A DNA stretch of 64,000 bases from Hyaloscypha bicolor E (Eukaryota > Ascomycota > Leotiomycetes > Helotiales > Hyaloscyphaceae): assembly GCF_002865645.1 (NCBI RefSeq), contig NW_020194589.1:3258847-3322846 (forward strand). The letters are read 5' to 3'. Made by a program: the position numbers and the translations under genes. This document shows positions 33,460-44,958 of the stretch, piece by piece. The first letter of the stretch is position 1. Every line of letters begins with the position of its first letter. The notes beneath the pieces were generated by a model. That model was given only the letters and a program-made list of their open reading frames with translations. It was not told the DNA's origin and did not search any database.

Positions 33460-34893
33460 CAGTATGCGAGTCAAGGTGCCGCTTTTTGCTTTGGGGTACG
33501 GGGCGCTTACGCCATCTTTGGACAACTGGTTTGGAAGGTTGCACAATTGTCTCATATTATGAGGAGTCATTTGGAAGAGATGTGGGATGATAAAATTTAA
33601 CTTCGCTTTCTTGTACCTCTTGTCAAGGTTGAAGAATTGAAATGGGTGAGATCATTGGTCAATTATTATAAGTAAGTGGGAACACTGGAGCATGCTCTAA
33701 CTTGATTGCACTGCTAGGCTATGAATATTCAGGTATTGGAAGGGGCTAAGGTGAAGGGAAGATTGTTCTGGGTTACTTGAGAATCAATCGAAAAGGCAAG
33801 TGAACCTTGATTAATCAGAGCGCAATATGGCGAATGAGGCGAAAGATTGCTTGAGAAGCTGGCAGAGATTTTTCAATTGAGGGCAGCATTGAACGAGGAC
33901 TAACGGGTTATTCGAGAAAGTTGAAACCACTGTTCCATATGAGGGACTTTGAGTACTGCGTTGGTGCTTGTGAAGTTAGAGGAATTGTTTAATTTTAGAA
34001 GGAGCTCTAAGAAGTCAAGTACTAATTGAGATGCAATTTTAGCATTTGTTCCAATTTCCAAATGTTCATAATTTGCTTGAAAAATGAACTACCTTTTGAA
34101 AGGTACTCCGAAGTGGGGAACGTTGGGGGTTTATTATCTCCAATGTTCACGCCCTTTCTAGAACATCCAAGATAGCTCTATGAACAATGTCTAGGACCTC
34201 TCTAGGACATTCAGAATTGGTCAAACTGTTCAGACCGTTTCTAGTCCCTGCTAGAACATCCAGGCTTGCTCTAGTAATCAATGTCCAGATTCTCCATAGA
34301 ACATTCAAGATTGTTCAAACCTGAATGTCCACACCAGTGCCAGCTCATCCAGGACTACCTTCTCCACAAAAAAAAAACGTCTAGCTCCTATCCAGAATAT
34401 TCCGAATTGCTCAACCCAAATTTTTTGGAATTAGAAAATCCAAAGTGGGGAACATTAGTTGAGTTATCCCCAATGTCTATACCCTATATAGTGCATTTTG
34501 AATATCTAAGTTCCTTTGTCTAGAGCATTACTGGAACATCCAAAGTGAATATTAGGTCTGGTAAAGTGAACTCGCACCGTCTCAGGGGTAGATTGAAATA
34601 AGCGAGCGACTACCGCAATTCAAAACAAAGAACTCCGACGTCGCCTTCACTAGGCTTATCAATATACCATGGACACGTAGCTAAATTTAAATGTCATATT
34701 CACTTTGGGAGCAATGATCCGATCTAAGGAATTAGCGTATTTCGTGTTTTCGAATATCGCGTCTTCGAAACCTGAAAACTTCGACGCAACATTGATCTCC
34801 ATGTCCTTGGCGTGCCTTGGACACGAACGGTGAGTGCACCATCACTGTGAAGTCCAATTTGCACCTCTGATTTTACCATATCTAGGAAGAACG
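33460..34893. other. Repeat-rich, AT-rich spacer
   Basis: About 1.4 kb without coding-like frames. From 34110 to about 34560 it contains degenerate repeats listed separately. The rest shows no recognisable gene. Probably old transposon-derived DNA plus the leader of the MCxY gene. Confidence 0.45.
34111..34490. repeat. Degenerate direct repeats sharing TGTTCACGCCC
   Basis: Two roughly 50 bp direct copies, at about 34111-34160 and 34443-34490 (AAGTGGGGAACRTTRG...TTATCYCCAATGT...CCC). The first contains TGTTCACGCCC (34144-34154), the terminal motif of the transposon at 30540. The second has TGTCTATACCC, the same motif with four transitions. Between and after them CTAGAACATCCA-like units recur about seven times. 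I interpret it as ends of a related, RIP-eroded element. Confidence 0.45.
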
Positions 34894-35415
34894 ATGTGCT
34901 ACTACATCCCAATCCTGCACCTGCACTGCGGCTGCACCACCTTCGAGCTCCCGGTCCCGAACCCATGCCGCGACGCTCTCAAAAACTCAATGCCATGCCT
35001 CTACATCCCCGAACCCGTCTCTCGTCCAACGTCGCTTGACTCAGCTCCGGGCCTCTCCTATACTCCCTCAACCGTCTCGCAACGATCGGACTCGTCTTGG
35101 CAAACACGCGGCAGCGCATCGAGCCTCATCGCACCAAATTACCAGCACCCAATCGACGCGTTCAAGGAAGACGATGTCGTGAAGGAGCTGACGCTTTGTC
35201 CGTTTCATGAGGAAGATTGGTTGGAGAGGGATATGCAGGAGAGTGGAAGGGAGAAGGTGGGCTTGGCGCATCGGTTCTTGGTGGAGAAACGACGACTGAG
35301 ACGATTGAGGAAGCAGATGGAGGAGATGGGGCGCGGAAAGGGTGAGGATAGAAAGAGGAAGCGGGAGGAGGATTCACCAGAACGAAAGTACAAACCCCAC
35401 TTGTGGCAATTTTAA
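34894..35415 (+). CDS. MCxY-family Cys-rich protein A
   Basis: 173 aa from ATG 34894 (aagaacgATGTGC); an upstream in-frame ATG would add 20 residues unlike the family. N-terminus MCYYIPILHLHCGCTTFELP with Cys at 2, 12, 14, then PNPC and MPC. A Ser/Pro/Thr-rich linker leads to LTLCPFHEEDWLERDM. A long basic coiled-coil-like helix (LVEKRRLRRLRKQMEEMG) and a KRKREEDSPERK nuclear-localisation-like end follow. The layout MC-x-Y...C-x-C...C...C-x2-H/C is shared with 35796 and 37736. It probably binds zinc; function unknown. Confidence 0.7.
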   Translation: MCYYIPILHLHCGCTTFELPVPNPCRDALKNSMPCLYIPEPVSRPTSLDSAPGLSYTPSTVSQRSDSSWQTRGSASSLIAPNYQHPIDAFKEDDVVKELTLCPFHEEDWLERDMQESGREKVGLAHRFLVEKRRLRRLRKQMEEMGRGKGEDRKRKREEDSPERKYKPHLWQF

Positions 35416-35795
35416 GTGGTTGGGCGTGAGCTTGGTCCTCTGGATGTAGCCTTGTCTGCTTCGGACAATGGGAATGATAGCATGGTCTCTGCGGGGTAGA
35501 ATGCACCACCTCAGTTGTGCGACCTCTAAGAGAAATAAAGGATGTGATAATTACCCTTCTTGTTAGATGTGAGACGAAAAACGTGAATGTCCCAAATCAC
35601 CACTTGACAATTCCCAAACTGACACCTGCAAAACACAACCCTACGAAAAATCGTGAATGCCCCAAAGTGCTCTTGTACCGCCCGTGAATAGGAATGCCTT
35701 GCCTTGGTTATCATGTCAAGATTAAAATACCACGACAAGATATCTCCCTCCTCTTTACCCCAATCCTCAGCTTTCCCCGCCAACAAACAAGAAAA

Positions 35796-37269
35796 ATGTG
35801 CATCTACACAAACCGCCGCTACAACCCCTGCTGGTGCAGTGACTACTACGTTAAGTTCTCTAACCGCTGCGAAAAGTCCCTCCACTCTGCCTCAGGGGGA
35901 ACCATGTCCCCAGCCTACTGACCCCTTCATCCTTTCTTCTCTGGAAAAGGAGGAATTCGGCTACTGCGACTGGCACCTTAAAGTAAAGGAAGCGGAGTAC
36001 CTTGCAAAGGGGATTCCGAATCCTGCATACAACCAAGCGGAAGAAGGGGCGCTGCAAAAGACGGACACGGTTGCGAATACCAGATACTCGGATCCAAGTC
36101 CAGAGGGCAACGACAAGCAGGGAGATGGACTGGGGATTCGAACATCAAACACAATCCCACAATCACCGCCTCCAGAAACTTCACATCGACGATCCGACCC
36201 AAATCTAGACGTTGTACCAAACTCTTTCCACCTCCCAGCAAAGCAGCTTCAACGCTCCAAAACCTCGGCACAGCGCCACTCTCAACCACCAGACCCAAAT
36301 CAACAACCCGTTGAAGTTCCCAACCCCTGGCACCCGCAGAATCTTCAGCGCTCCAAAACCTCAGCACAAGTTACAACTGGAGCATCTCACCCCGATCCCC
36401 AATTACAACACATCCAACGCCCCAAAACCACCGCCCTCCCTCCCTCTCACGCTCAGAATACGGGTCCCACTCCACAATACATACCCATCACAACCCAGCA
36501 CCTCCTCCCCTCTAAAACAACCGCCCTATCTCCACTTCGAGGAACAAAACCAGTGCAAGTAGCGATCAGGGACAGCAATGGATTCTTCATATCACCAGAG
36601 GCATTGCAGCGGAAAGGGGAAGAGGAGCTCCGGAGAAGGAGTACCGACGCACCACTCTCCCCGCCTCCACCGCTCTCAGATCGAGCATTCCACAGCCCAT
36701 CGAAGTTCGGGAACTCGGATCCGAGTCTGGCATCACCCCACAGAGCTCGACCTGGCTCGGGTTCTGGTTCGGGTTCGGGAGTGGATGGTGATCCCCTGTC
36801 GGATACGCATACTGAGGCTAGGGAAGAAGCGCGGACACCGAGGGAGATCAACCAGCGCACGGGCAAGCGCAACCGTGTCTCCTTCGTGTATGGAAAGCCT
36901 GATGTTGCATTGACCGGTGGGATGCCACATGAAACAGATCCCGATCTTTACCCTCGACCTCTCCAACCACAGCCAGCCCAAGACCCGCAGCAAACGGGGG
37001 GTGGGGAGGGGGGTTGGAGAGTGAGTGGGGTGCTGAGATGGATGGGTGGGATTGGTCAGGGGCAGGACGTCGAGGATGATGAAGAGCTTAGAACGAACTA
37101 TGTATCCTCGGACGAGGAGGGAGGAGTGAAGATGGTTGATAGGAATCGGTATGGAGGTGGAGGTACGCACCAACTTCAATCACAAGCACGGCCTCGCCAA
37201 GATCCAGCCCCCCTAAGGCGGTCTCCAACGACGGTTGAGAGGAGGAAGAGTGAGAGAAGGGCTAGCTAG
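35796..37269 (+). CDS. MCxY-family Cys-rich protein B, apparent frameshift
   Basis: Begins MCIYTNRRYNPCWCSDYYVK (ATG 35796, context gaaaaATGTGC) in one frame, which stops at 35919-35921. The rest, PQPTDPFILSSLEKEEFGYC then DWHLKVKEAEYL and on to KSERRAS, lies in the next frame to 37269. The switch maps to a five-G run at 35895-35899; four Gs would give one continuous ORF of about 490 residues. The CxC start and YCDWH pair align with the other family members. The remainder is disordered, Pro/Ser/Gln-rich, with four LQRSKTSAQ-like repeats and a GSGSGSGSG stretch. An ATG at 35713 in the second frame is the alternative start but would lack the family motif. Confidence 0.55.
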
Positions 37270-37735
37270 AGGTAGGTGGTGTGGATGGAACTATGCAGTG
37301 GAAATATGGACCAAACCATTTATCAACTGCGTCGTAATTTAGGTTCTTGCCAGGGATGGACTACTGGGTCCTGTGATGAGGGAAGTGGAGCAAAGTACTT
37401 TCGAACGACCTTGCGATGAGCTCGAGTAGCATAGCAATTGATCAGAGTCCTGTCAACAATGCAGCACTCGCTGAGCTGATAACTGATTCAGAGCAGAGAA
37501 GAAAACTCGTCGCAACCATGTTGAAACAAGCATCGAAGGCATTCTGATAACGATGCGTGAATGAAGAAGTGACCAAACCATCAATTTCAACCTGAGAAGA
37601 AGAAACATCCACACAGTAACAATAACACCACCACCAAGGAAGCCACTTGCTTCTCCACCTCCTCAATATAAACCCAACTCATCATCCCGTTCCTTCCCCC
37701 TTCTCTAAACCGCGGCAACCCAAACCCAATCAACA
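37270..37735. other. Intergenic region
   Basis: The 3' side of protein B and the leader of protein C. The last 100 bp are CA-rich (aacaataacaccaccaccaa), as in a fungal 5' UTR. Confidence 0.4.
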
Positions 37736-37954
37736 ATGTGCAAATACATCGTCCTCTCCTACACCTTCTGCAGCTGCAAATACTGGCTCCTCGCCGACCG
37801 GTGCTCCAAAGCTCAGGGCAGCGACAGCGGCTGTCCACTCTTCCCCTACCCAACACCAGAGAAACCAAACGAAGCGAAGGAAGGAAGATGCGAGTTCTGC
37901 GAGGATGACTATCTAGAGCTGGAGGCGGGGAGTGAGAGCTGGTTTCTGAGATAG
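37736..37954 (+). CDS. MCxY-family Cys-rich protein C (short form)
   Basis: 72 aa, single exon, ATG in context caacaATGTGC. Sequence starts MCKYIVLSYTFCSCKYWLLA, continues DRCSKAQGSDSGCPLF and ends with GRCEFCEDDYLELEAGSESW. Eight Cys in 72 residues: MC, CxC, single Cys, CP, then CxxC followed by an acidic stretch. This is the minimal domain of the family, without the long tails of A and B. No signal peptide, so probably intracellular and zinc-binding. No known family recognised. Confidence 0.7.
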   Translation: MCKYIVLSYTFCSCKYWLLADRCSKAQGSDSGCPLFPYPTPEKPNEAKEGRCEFCEDDYLELEAGSESWFLR

Positions 37955-40310
37955 GGAGACGGTCACTTGACATCCACGTGATAACATAATATAACATAAC
38001 GTGACCTTGTCTCCGCTCAACTACCCTAGGAGAGAGAACGTCGAGGCGCCAGATCGAAACCCTGGCGGCTGGCCACCCGAAGTAACCAAATATCAAACAT
38101 CGCAAAACTCAATCCCTTTCCCTTTCGCAGAAAGAAGAAGAAAAAACCCCCTCTGCCCCCCCCTCCAGAAAGCGTGACACGACATGACATCACCGCCCGC
38201 CTTGTCCTCCCCACCTCCCAAAAATAGCCCTCCCCTCCCCCTTCTGCTGTCTCACTCTCACCTACATGCACAGCACCAAACCCTCGCAGAGCCCCCACAA
38301 AAACCTCCTTCTCCCTCTCCTCAGCCGGGCGCAAACCCCCTCTCATTCCATCCTCGAACGCGTGGCATATCCTCGGCCTCGCTTCGCTCTCTGCTTTCCC
38401 CTGCAACCTCGACTGCAACTGCCCTGCCAAACCTTACTTCGGCATCCTGGCAACTCAAAGATCTTTTCGGCAGCCGATTGCGCATGAAAAGAAAGAGCAG
38501 CTGGTGAGGAATCGTGCTGTGCTGACTTTCGTTTACGGTGTCGCGCAAATGAATGGTGAGCGTATCAAAAAAGGTTTAGGGTGAGGAAGGGTCTGACAGA
38601 TCAGATCAGTGGACCGACTGCACGATGATGGAATTTATTTGAGATTCCAAAGGTTCGCGAATACGACCCGCTCCCGTATTGTCTTGCGCAGTATTTGCCG
38701 GCCTATAGCCGCAAGCTTCGCGGCCGACGAGAGGATGCTTCCTTCCTCCTTTCCTCCCTCAACTGACTAAAAAAAGGTGAACACGTGAAGAAGGAAAGTC
38801 GATAATTACTGTACTGTAATAATGTATCATCCACCCTAAGGACTTAGAGGAAACAACGGACCTTCGATTGGCTGCTGAGAGTTGAGGCAACACATCAACT
38901 CATCAGCACGATCCCCTCCCCCCCTTTATGAAACGAAAAAAGATCCGTTCGATCGCCGAAGAAGTGACAAAATTAGAAACGAAACATATATTCCGTCGCT
39001 GGTAAGGCTGATCTCGCCATCTCGCGAGAAAAGGGTCCACCTCATCACGGCATATATGATCGCTTCGGGACTGACTGCCGGATGAGCGCTCAGCTCTGCT
39101 GGGATGCCGACGGTTACTACCGTTGAACCTTTGAGTCCAGACTGGGATGGGGATGGCGACACGTTTGCATGATGCGGAGGGAATGAGGCAATTTGAGGCG
39201 TCCCAATGAGGCTGGTTATGCTGCCTCTTCCCCCTGCCTCAGTCCCTGACCCTCACGAGTATTGAACCTTAACCCACAGCGTCCCACATACAGTAATGAA
39301 ACTTCTTCTTGGCACGTTTTACCTGGCGGGGCGTCTGCTCTCGATGTTGTGAGGTGCTTGATGCACGAGTGGTCGTCTGAAGTTGACGGGTTTGCAGCTT
39401 GCTGACACGGGTTGTCTGTTCACCGCGAGATTTGGAGACCCGGCTTCATGTTGATTGTCTCCCAGATAATCAATTCTTGTCAAACGTAGGGGTGGCTGAT
39501 CAGGACCAGTGGTTCTGGAGATTGGGCCCAGATTCCAAATCTCGTGAGTATCAGAGGCAAATCTCCTCCACCTCGGCCCCTTTCTCGAGAAGTCAGGCGA
39601 GGGGAGGGCCAGCAACGGAGCAGCTTGCCAGATCGTGTTGTCCCTCTCATGCCATTTAAGAATCTGCTGAATGCACACATCACGTCCGAGGCGTGAGCAG
39701 ACCCAGGCTGGCGATCTCCGATTTGCATCGAGATTTGCACACTTGAAACGTGAAACGGCGTCCCAGTGATGCTATTTTGGTGAGGTTTCAGTCCACCTTC
39801 AGTCCACTTTTCTCGGGCTGGAAGTGGAAGGGAGCTAGAAGCATGAAAGAAGGGATGAAGAACACTCCACATGCCGATGGGGGGCTTGACGGGCGTGTGC
39901 TAAGTCAGCAGCGGGGCCTGGCGAGCGGGCCAATCATGGCCACACGGGGAATGGCTTTTCGTCGGGGACTGATTGCTCCGCTTCGTGTGGAGCCAGCTGT
40001 GATTGGCACATTCCTCGGACCCGAGCGGGCTTTTGAGTTTTGGCCTGAGCAGGACGTGGGTGGAGCGTCGAGCTGGGAACTTGGCAGAAGGTGGTCTTTG
40101 CCACGCGGCGGGTCGGTCAACGGTGGGAAATGGCGGCCTGTGAGTGGCCAGCGGCACTGCGCCTGGCCCCCTTGCGCTGCTGGTGAGGCAGTGCTGAGTG
40201 CATGAGCGCGCAACTTCACGGAGGTAAATTTACAGTAGGGGGCCGAGGGGGCGTCTCAAGAAAAACGAGCATTGAGCACCCAGCGAGTAGAGGAAGAGGA
40301 AGAGCGCGCA
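37955..40310. other. Large intergenic region upstream of bZIP gene
   Basis: About 2.4 kb. A C-rich frame at 38184-38507 (MTSPPALSSPPPKNSPP...) and its complement are low-complexity and not convincing. GC-rich promoter-type DNA from 39850 includes CCAAT (39929). An AATAAAGG TATA-like box lies near 40311. The leader from there to 40805 has no ATG. Confidence 0.4.
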
Positions 40311-40805
40311 CAATAAAGGCCCCGGCCAGTCCGACTTTCCGAGCTCCTCTGGCACAGCACAAGTATCTCTTCCCTCCCGCCGCCTCCCTCTGTACTCTCT
40401 CTCTCCATAAACATCACCAGCTACCTACAACAGGACCATACCGTACCGTATCAACCAACCCCGTCAGCAGAAGATCACCCGTTTCGCAGCGCAATCCCTC
40501 CAGCCGCAGCAGTCTTCATCTCCCCTCAGCCAAAGGAATACGAAGTGCCGGTGCATCGTGCTGCGCATCTCGAGTCGTCGGAGCTCGCTTCGTTCGGACA
40601 CTGGACTTGGCGCTTCCGCAGGCCACGCGTCCTCTAGCCGGGCCTGAGCAGTCTTCAGGCACCCAAATCTCGCTCTCTTGACCTCCGCCGTCCCAGTCCG
40701 AACACACTTCTAGTCAACACTCTCCAACGCCCCATCCAGAAACAAAACAACTCGAAAGACTCACCGAGCCTTCACTTTCGATACCTTCACGCACGGCGAG
40801 CAACA

Positions 40806-42627
40806 ATGTCGACCTCATCGCAATCCTCAACCTCAATGTCGCACTCAAACTCACAGGGCAGCTGCCTCGATCCCCTGGACTCGTTGCTGGACCTGTCGGA
40901 GTACGATAAATTATCCTATCAATCACCCTCCATCTCTCCATCGGCGACCAAGAGCCAATTCGTGGGAAGAGCAGTCTCAAACACACCAGCAACCCTCCCA
41001 TCGAGTACGCAACAAGACCTCAGCGGTCCCAGTCACAACTATGGCATGTACAAACAACAGACCGGCATTCCCCAAGGCGCCGTCGCCAGCACCTTGGCCG
41101 TCAACCAGATGAACCAATACGGGTACGCAGACAGCTATCTCGCTGGCATCGGAGGGGTCGACTTCGGCACTGCTCCAGGGCGAAATGGGTCTTTCAATCA
41201 GGATATGGACATGGAATTCGATTCGCCATTGGGAGAACCCGCCTTCTTCTATCCCGAACAATCATCACCGGAGTTCGTCAATCCAAGCGCCATTGGTTCA
41301 AGCAGTCTTTCACCTTCTGCTGTTCTCTCTAATCAGACCAGCAATGTCGGTCGTCTCTGGCCTGGCATGCATCAACAGCAAGCTGCCCTTGCAAAGGCCC
41401 AAGCCCAACAGAAGCAACAGCAACAAATCATCCAGCAACAGCGGAACAATGCTATGAGTGGGCACCAAAGACAACCATCGCAACAGCGCTCAAGAGGATC
41501 TCATCCACCTGCTGATCCTATCGTCGAGGAAAAGATCTCTCAACTCTTGAACTCGATGAGACAGAGCAGCGTCGCTACTGAGGATGGTGAGGGCACCCCA
41601 AATGCCAACCACCTGTCACATGTTCAACGTATGCGAAAGGAGGAGGAAGATATGGATGAGGATGAGCGCTTGCTTGCTAGCGAAGAAGGAAAGAAACTCA
41701 GCAGCAAGGAGCGACGCCAACTCCGAAACAAGGTTTCCGCTCGCGCCTTCCGTTCAAGGAGGAAGGGTAAGAACTATCACCACACATCTCATCAACACAT
41801 GCTAACTCATCACAGAATATATCTCTCAACTCGAAGGTGAAATCGCCACCAAGGTGAACGAGAACACCGACCTCCGTTCCCAGAACCGGGCTTTACTAGA
41901 AGAGAACACCCGTCTCTCAGACCTTACCCGGATGCTCCTCTCCTCGCCCTCCTTCTCCGGCTTCCTCGATACCCTCGCCTCCAACCCGCAAGCCGCTCAA
42001 ACCGCCCAAGCAGTCCAACAACCTCAACCCCAACAACAGCAAATCGAGCAACCACAGCGCCAAATCCGAAAAGACGTCAACCCGTACGCGGCTCAACAAC
42101 AGATGCAGCAGCAACAAATCGGAATGGCCATGATCCCAGAACACAACATGGACTTCTCCCTGCTGGACCTGAACGAGAATGGCGCCTTCTCCTACCAACC
42201 ACAGGTCTTCTCCGTGCTCAGCTTGCCTGAAGCCGTCATCGACACAGAGATCCTGTCCGGCAAAGGCTCCTCATTCACGCCTCTCGCTTCCGATGACGAG
42301 AAGGTCGAGCTGCCAAAGGTAGAGCGCATGCCCGTCTCTGAGCCCTCGAAGGTTGAGCTCCCTGCCGTCGTAGACGAGGAGTTCGATGCTGATCCCGCTT
42401 TCGCTCTGTTTGTCTCATCGCCTGCTACCTCCACCGTTAAGTCAGAGCCCGAGCTCGATCTCAGCTTCCTTGCCAACCTGTCTCTCAAGCCTTCGAACTT
42501 CGAATTCGTCGTTGTACCAGAGGTCGACGAGGCGACTGCTGATGCTGCGATGCGACGTGTGGAGCGGTTATCAGCTGACATGGATGCATGCTTAGAGAGA
42601 CTCTCTCGCCTCTCATGTCATCTATAA
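40806..42627 (+). CDS. meaB: bZIP transcription factor, MeaB-like
   Basis: Exons 40806-41766 and 41816-42627, 49 bp intron inside the bZIP (GTAAGA...GCTAAC...CAG); 590 aa. The basic region RRQLRNKVSARAFRSRRK (residues 303-320, N-x3-A-R-x-F-R form) is followed across the intron by EYISQLEGEIATKVNEN and the heptad Leu zipper ending SDLTRMLLSSPSF. This combination matches what I know of the MeaB regulator of nitrogen metabolite repression in Aspergillus and Fusarium. Gln-rich stretches flank the domain. The C-terminal end (DMDACLERLSRLSCHL) is helical. The long leader lacks uORFs. I am confident about the bZIP class and moderately about the ortholog. Confidence 0.85.
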
Positions 42628-43925
42628 TCTCCCCTCAGCTTCGGCTCGGTTGCATTGTCGTTCTTGCTGCGATTTAGCGTGGGCTCAGGTGGTTGACATG
42701 GCGTTTCTGCTTTGCTTCACAATCTACTTGTGTCTCGTCTCTTTTGTTATCACGGGGTTTGTATCATGGAATGGGAAGGAAGTTGGGGTGCAATGATTTT
42801 ATGAATGAAGGTTAGGAAGTGGAGGAAATATCAATGGATTGAAATCATGGAATGGAATGGAAGGGTTTTATTCGTCGCTTATTATATTATAGAATCGCTT
42901 CACCCACAAACAAAGAATGAAAAAACATTATAAAACAGCACTCTATCTTCTGCATCTCATCGTGACATTGTCGTTCATCATCTTCCTTCCGCTTGCGGCA
43001 CTTGTGCTTCCCTCACACCCACTTGATTTCGATCGTGATCTCGCCCTCGCCCCACTTGTGTGGAATGGAATGGAGTAGCGTGGAGCGATGGCCGGGTTGA
43101 AACTCTCAGCATACAAAACACGAGACATCCATCGACCGATCCCCATACCCTCACTCCAAGCAACAGACCGACTCCAAACCGGCTCCACTCCCCTTCGACC
43201 CACGCACTACAGCCAGCGCCCCAAAAATACAAATATCCACAGTTCCATGTCCCATCGCATCGGGAACCACGTCGCTGCTATCTGTGAGACTGTATACTAT
43301 ATATACCAGCATTCAGACGACGACGCCTTGCTGGGAAGAAAGGCCGCAGCTCAGAAGGCGGCCAGGACATCGAGCCGTGCTCAATACCTCTGTCCGCCCT
43401 CTCGCAACACCGTCTTGCATGAGCTAAACTGAGATGCACTGTCCCCAGTGCCTCAATCACACGCCCACCAGCAGACGACATGCAACAAAGCCGTCTGTCC
43501 CTCCGCAGCACCTCGGTCCAGCTACTCGCCACCATCTCTCCCATGAAGCCATCACGTGCCATGGAACAGTAAAGCAAAGACCGCCCTGAGACCACGTCGG
43601 TCTACGTATAATAATATACATAACACTTAGCTCTACAGTATTATTTAGCCGGCTTTCTTCCTGCTATCAGGTGGCGGTATATCGGGACGTGGGCCGAAGC
43701 CGCTGCGACCCGAACCCGAACCCGAACCCGAGTCGCGCTATCTCTCATCACCGGAGTTCAGCGGGACACCAAAAGGGAATCGAGCGCGAGCCGAGCGCGA
43801 AAGCGGTAAAATGTGCAACACACTTAACGTGTGCGGATATTATCTGAGATCTAGAGGACTTTCGAGGAAAGGGGAAGGGGCGGGGAGATGGGTAGCTAAA
43901 TGGGAATGTTGATGGTGATGAGACG

Positions 43926-44000
43926 AAACGAAACGAAACGAAACGAAACGAAACGAAACGAAACGAAACGAAACGAAACGAAACGAAACGAAACGAAACG
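43926..44000. repeat. Pentanucleotide microsatellite (AAACG)15
   Basis: Fifteen perfect AAACG units in a row, bordered by AGACG and GGGGAAAC. A likely polymorphic marker. Confidence 0.95.
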
Positions 44001-44270
44001 GGGAAACTAGAGGGACTAGGGATAGAGTATGTGATGTGGAATGTAGGGATTGAGGAGGGGGTAAGATTGTTGGATTGCGTTGTGCGAGAGAGCTCGGTTG
44101 GACCGCGAGGGAGCTACAAGGGCACCGTGAGAGAATTGTAAGGGGACAAGATGTAATCTGTAGTAATCCCTTTTAGTGTGGAGAACGGCGTGACTAGAAG
44201 GCGAAGAGACGGTGAGTAGAAACGCGATATGGGACGAAATTCGAATACGAGGTAACGTAGGAAGAAGAGA

Positions 44271-44296
44271 TGGTGGTGGTGGTGGTGGTGGTGGTT
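44271..44296. repeat. (TGG)n microsatellite
   Basis: About nine TGG/GTG triplets, ending at GGTTATTTACG, which may also be the end of the adjacent LTR-like sequence. Confidence 0.8.
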
Positions 44297-44458
44297 ATTT
44301 ACGTCCGAGAGACCCCCCGAAGGGTATGAGGACGTGCTAAGCTAAGGATCTCGTTGAGAATACAAAAGTCCTATTTACAAAGGAGCCAAAAACCACAAGG
44401 AGCGAAAGGAAGGACTCCTTCCCAAATAGCCCCGGGTCGCTTATCCCGCGGTGTTACA
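44293..44458 (-). repeat. Possible solo LTR (about 165 bp)
   Basis: On the minus strand it starts TGTAACACCGCGGGATAAGC, a common start for fungal copia-type LTRs, has a TATA-poor start-like TTTGTAAATAGGACTTTTG, then CTTCGGGGGGTCTCTCGG, and could end GTAAATAACCA. No clean 5 bp target duplication is visible because one end abuts the (TGG)n tract. No internal retroelement genes are nearby. Confidence 0.35.
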
Positions 44459-44914
44459 GTGCCCTTGCCTTAGAGAGCATCTCATGCCGAAGCGTGTGAC
44501 CGCCTAGTTACTCTCATTGCATAACTAGTAGGGCCTTTTGACTGCTCGCTTCCCCGACAGTTAGGATGGCAACCAGAATGTGTGTGCTATCCGTAGAGAG
44601 TTATCTTAAGCGAGGAAGAGATGGTGGAAAGACAGGGAGTGTAATTGCGATAGAAATCCGAAGCCGCAGGTTAGACCAAATCAGTGCAGTTTCGCAACTG
44701 TAGTGCGGTGATATTCAAAGGAAAGTAAGGAGGAGCGTGACCACGGAGATCCTGGAAAGAGGTCACACGAATATCGGGATGATATAGAGAATAAAGGAGA
44801 AAACATAGACAAGAAGGTAGGCGCGATACGCAACAGAGTAAGGAATATACGGCGTGATTAGTGTATGTATAGATGTGGTTGACGGTGCTATGAGGTTGTT
44901 GTGGCAGAAGCGAG

Positions 44915-44958
44915 AGGGGAGCGAAAGGGGAGCGAAAGGGGAGCGAAAGGGGAGCGAA
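44915..44958. repeat. 11 bp tandem repeat (AGGGGAGCGAA)4
   Basis: Four perfect consecutive copies, then AAGGGG. Confidence 0.95.

Noticed and set aside
34834..34893. Upstream start for the MCxY protein A
   Set aside because: The added 20 residues break the shared Met-Cys-x-Tyr start seen in three other genes.
38184..38507. Pro-rich 107-residue plus ORF
   Set aside because: Low-complexity C-rich DNA gives open frames on both strands; no start context or splice evidence.
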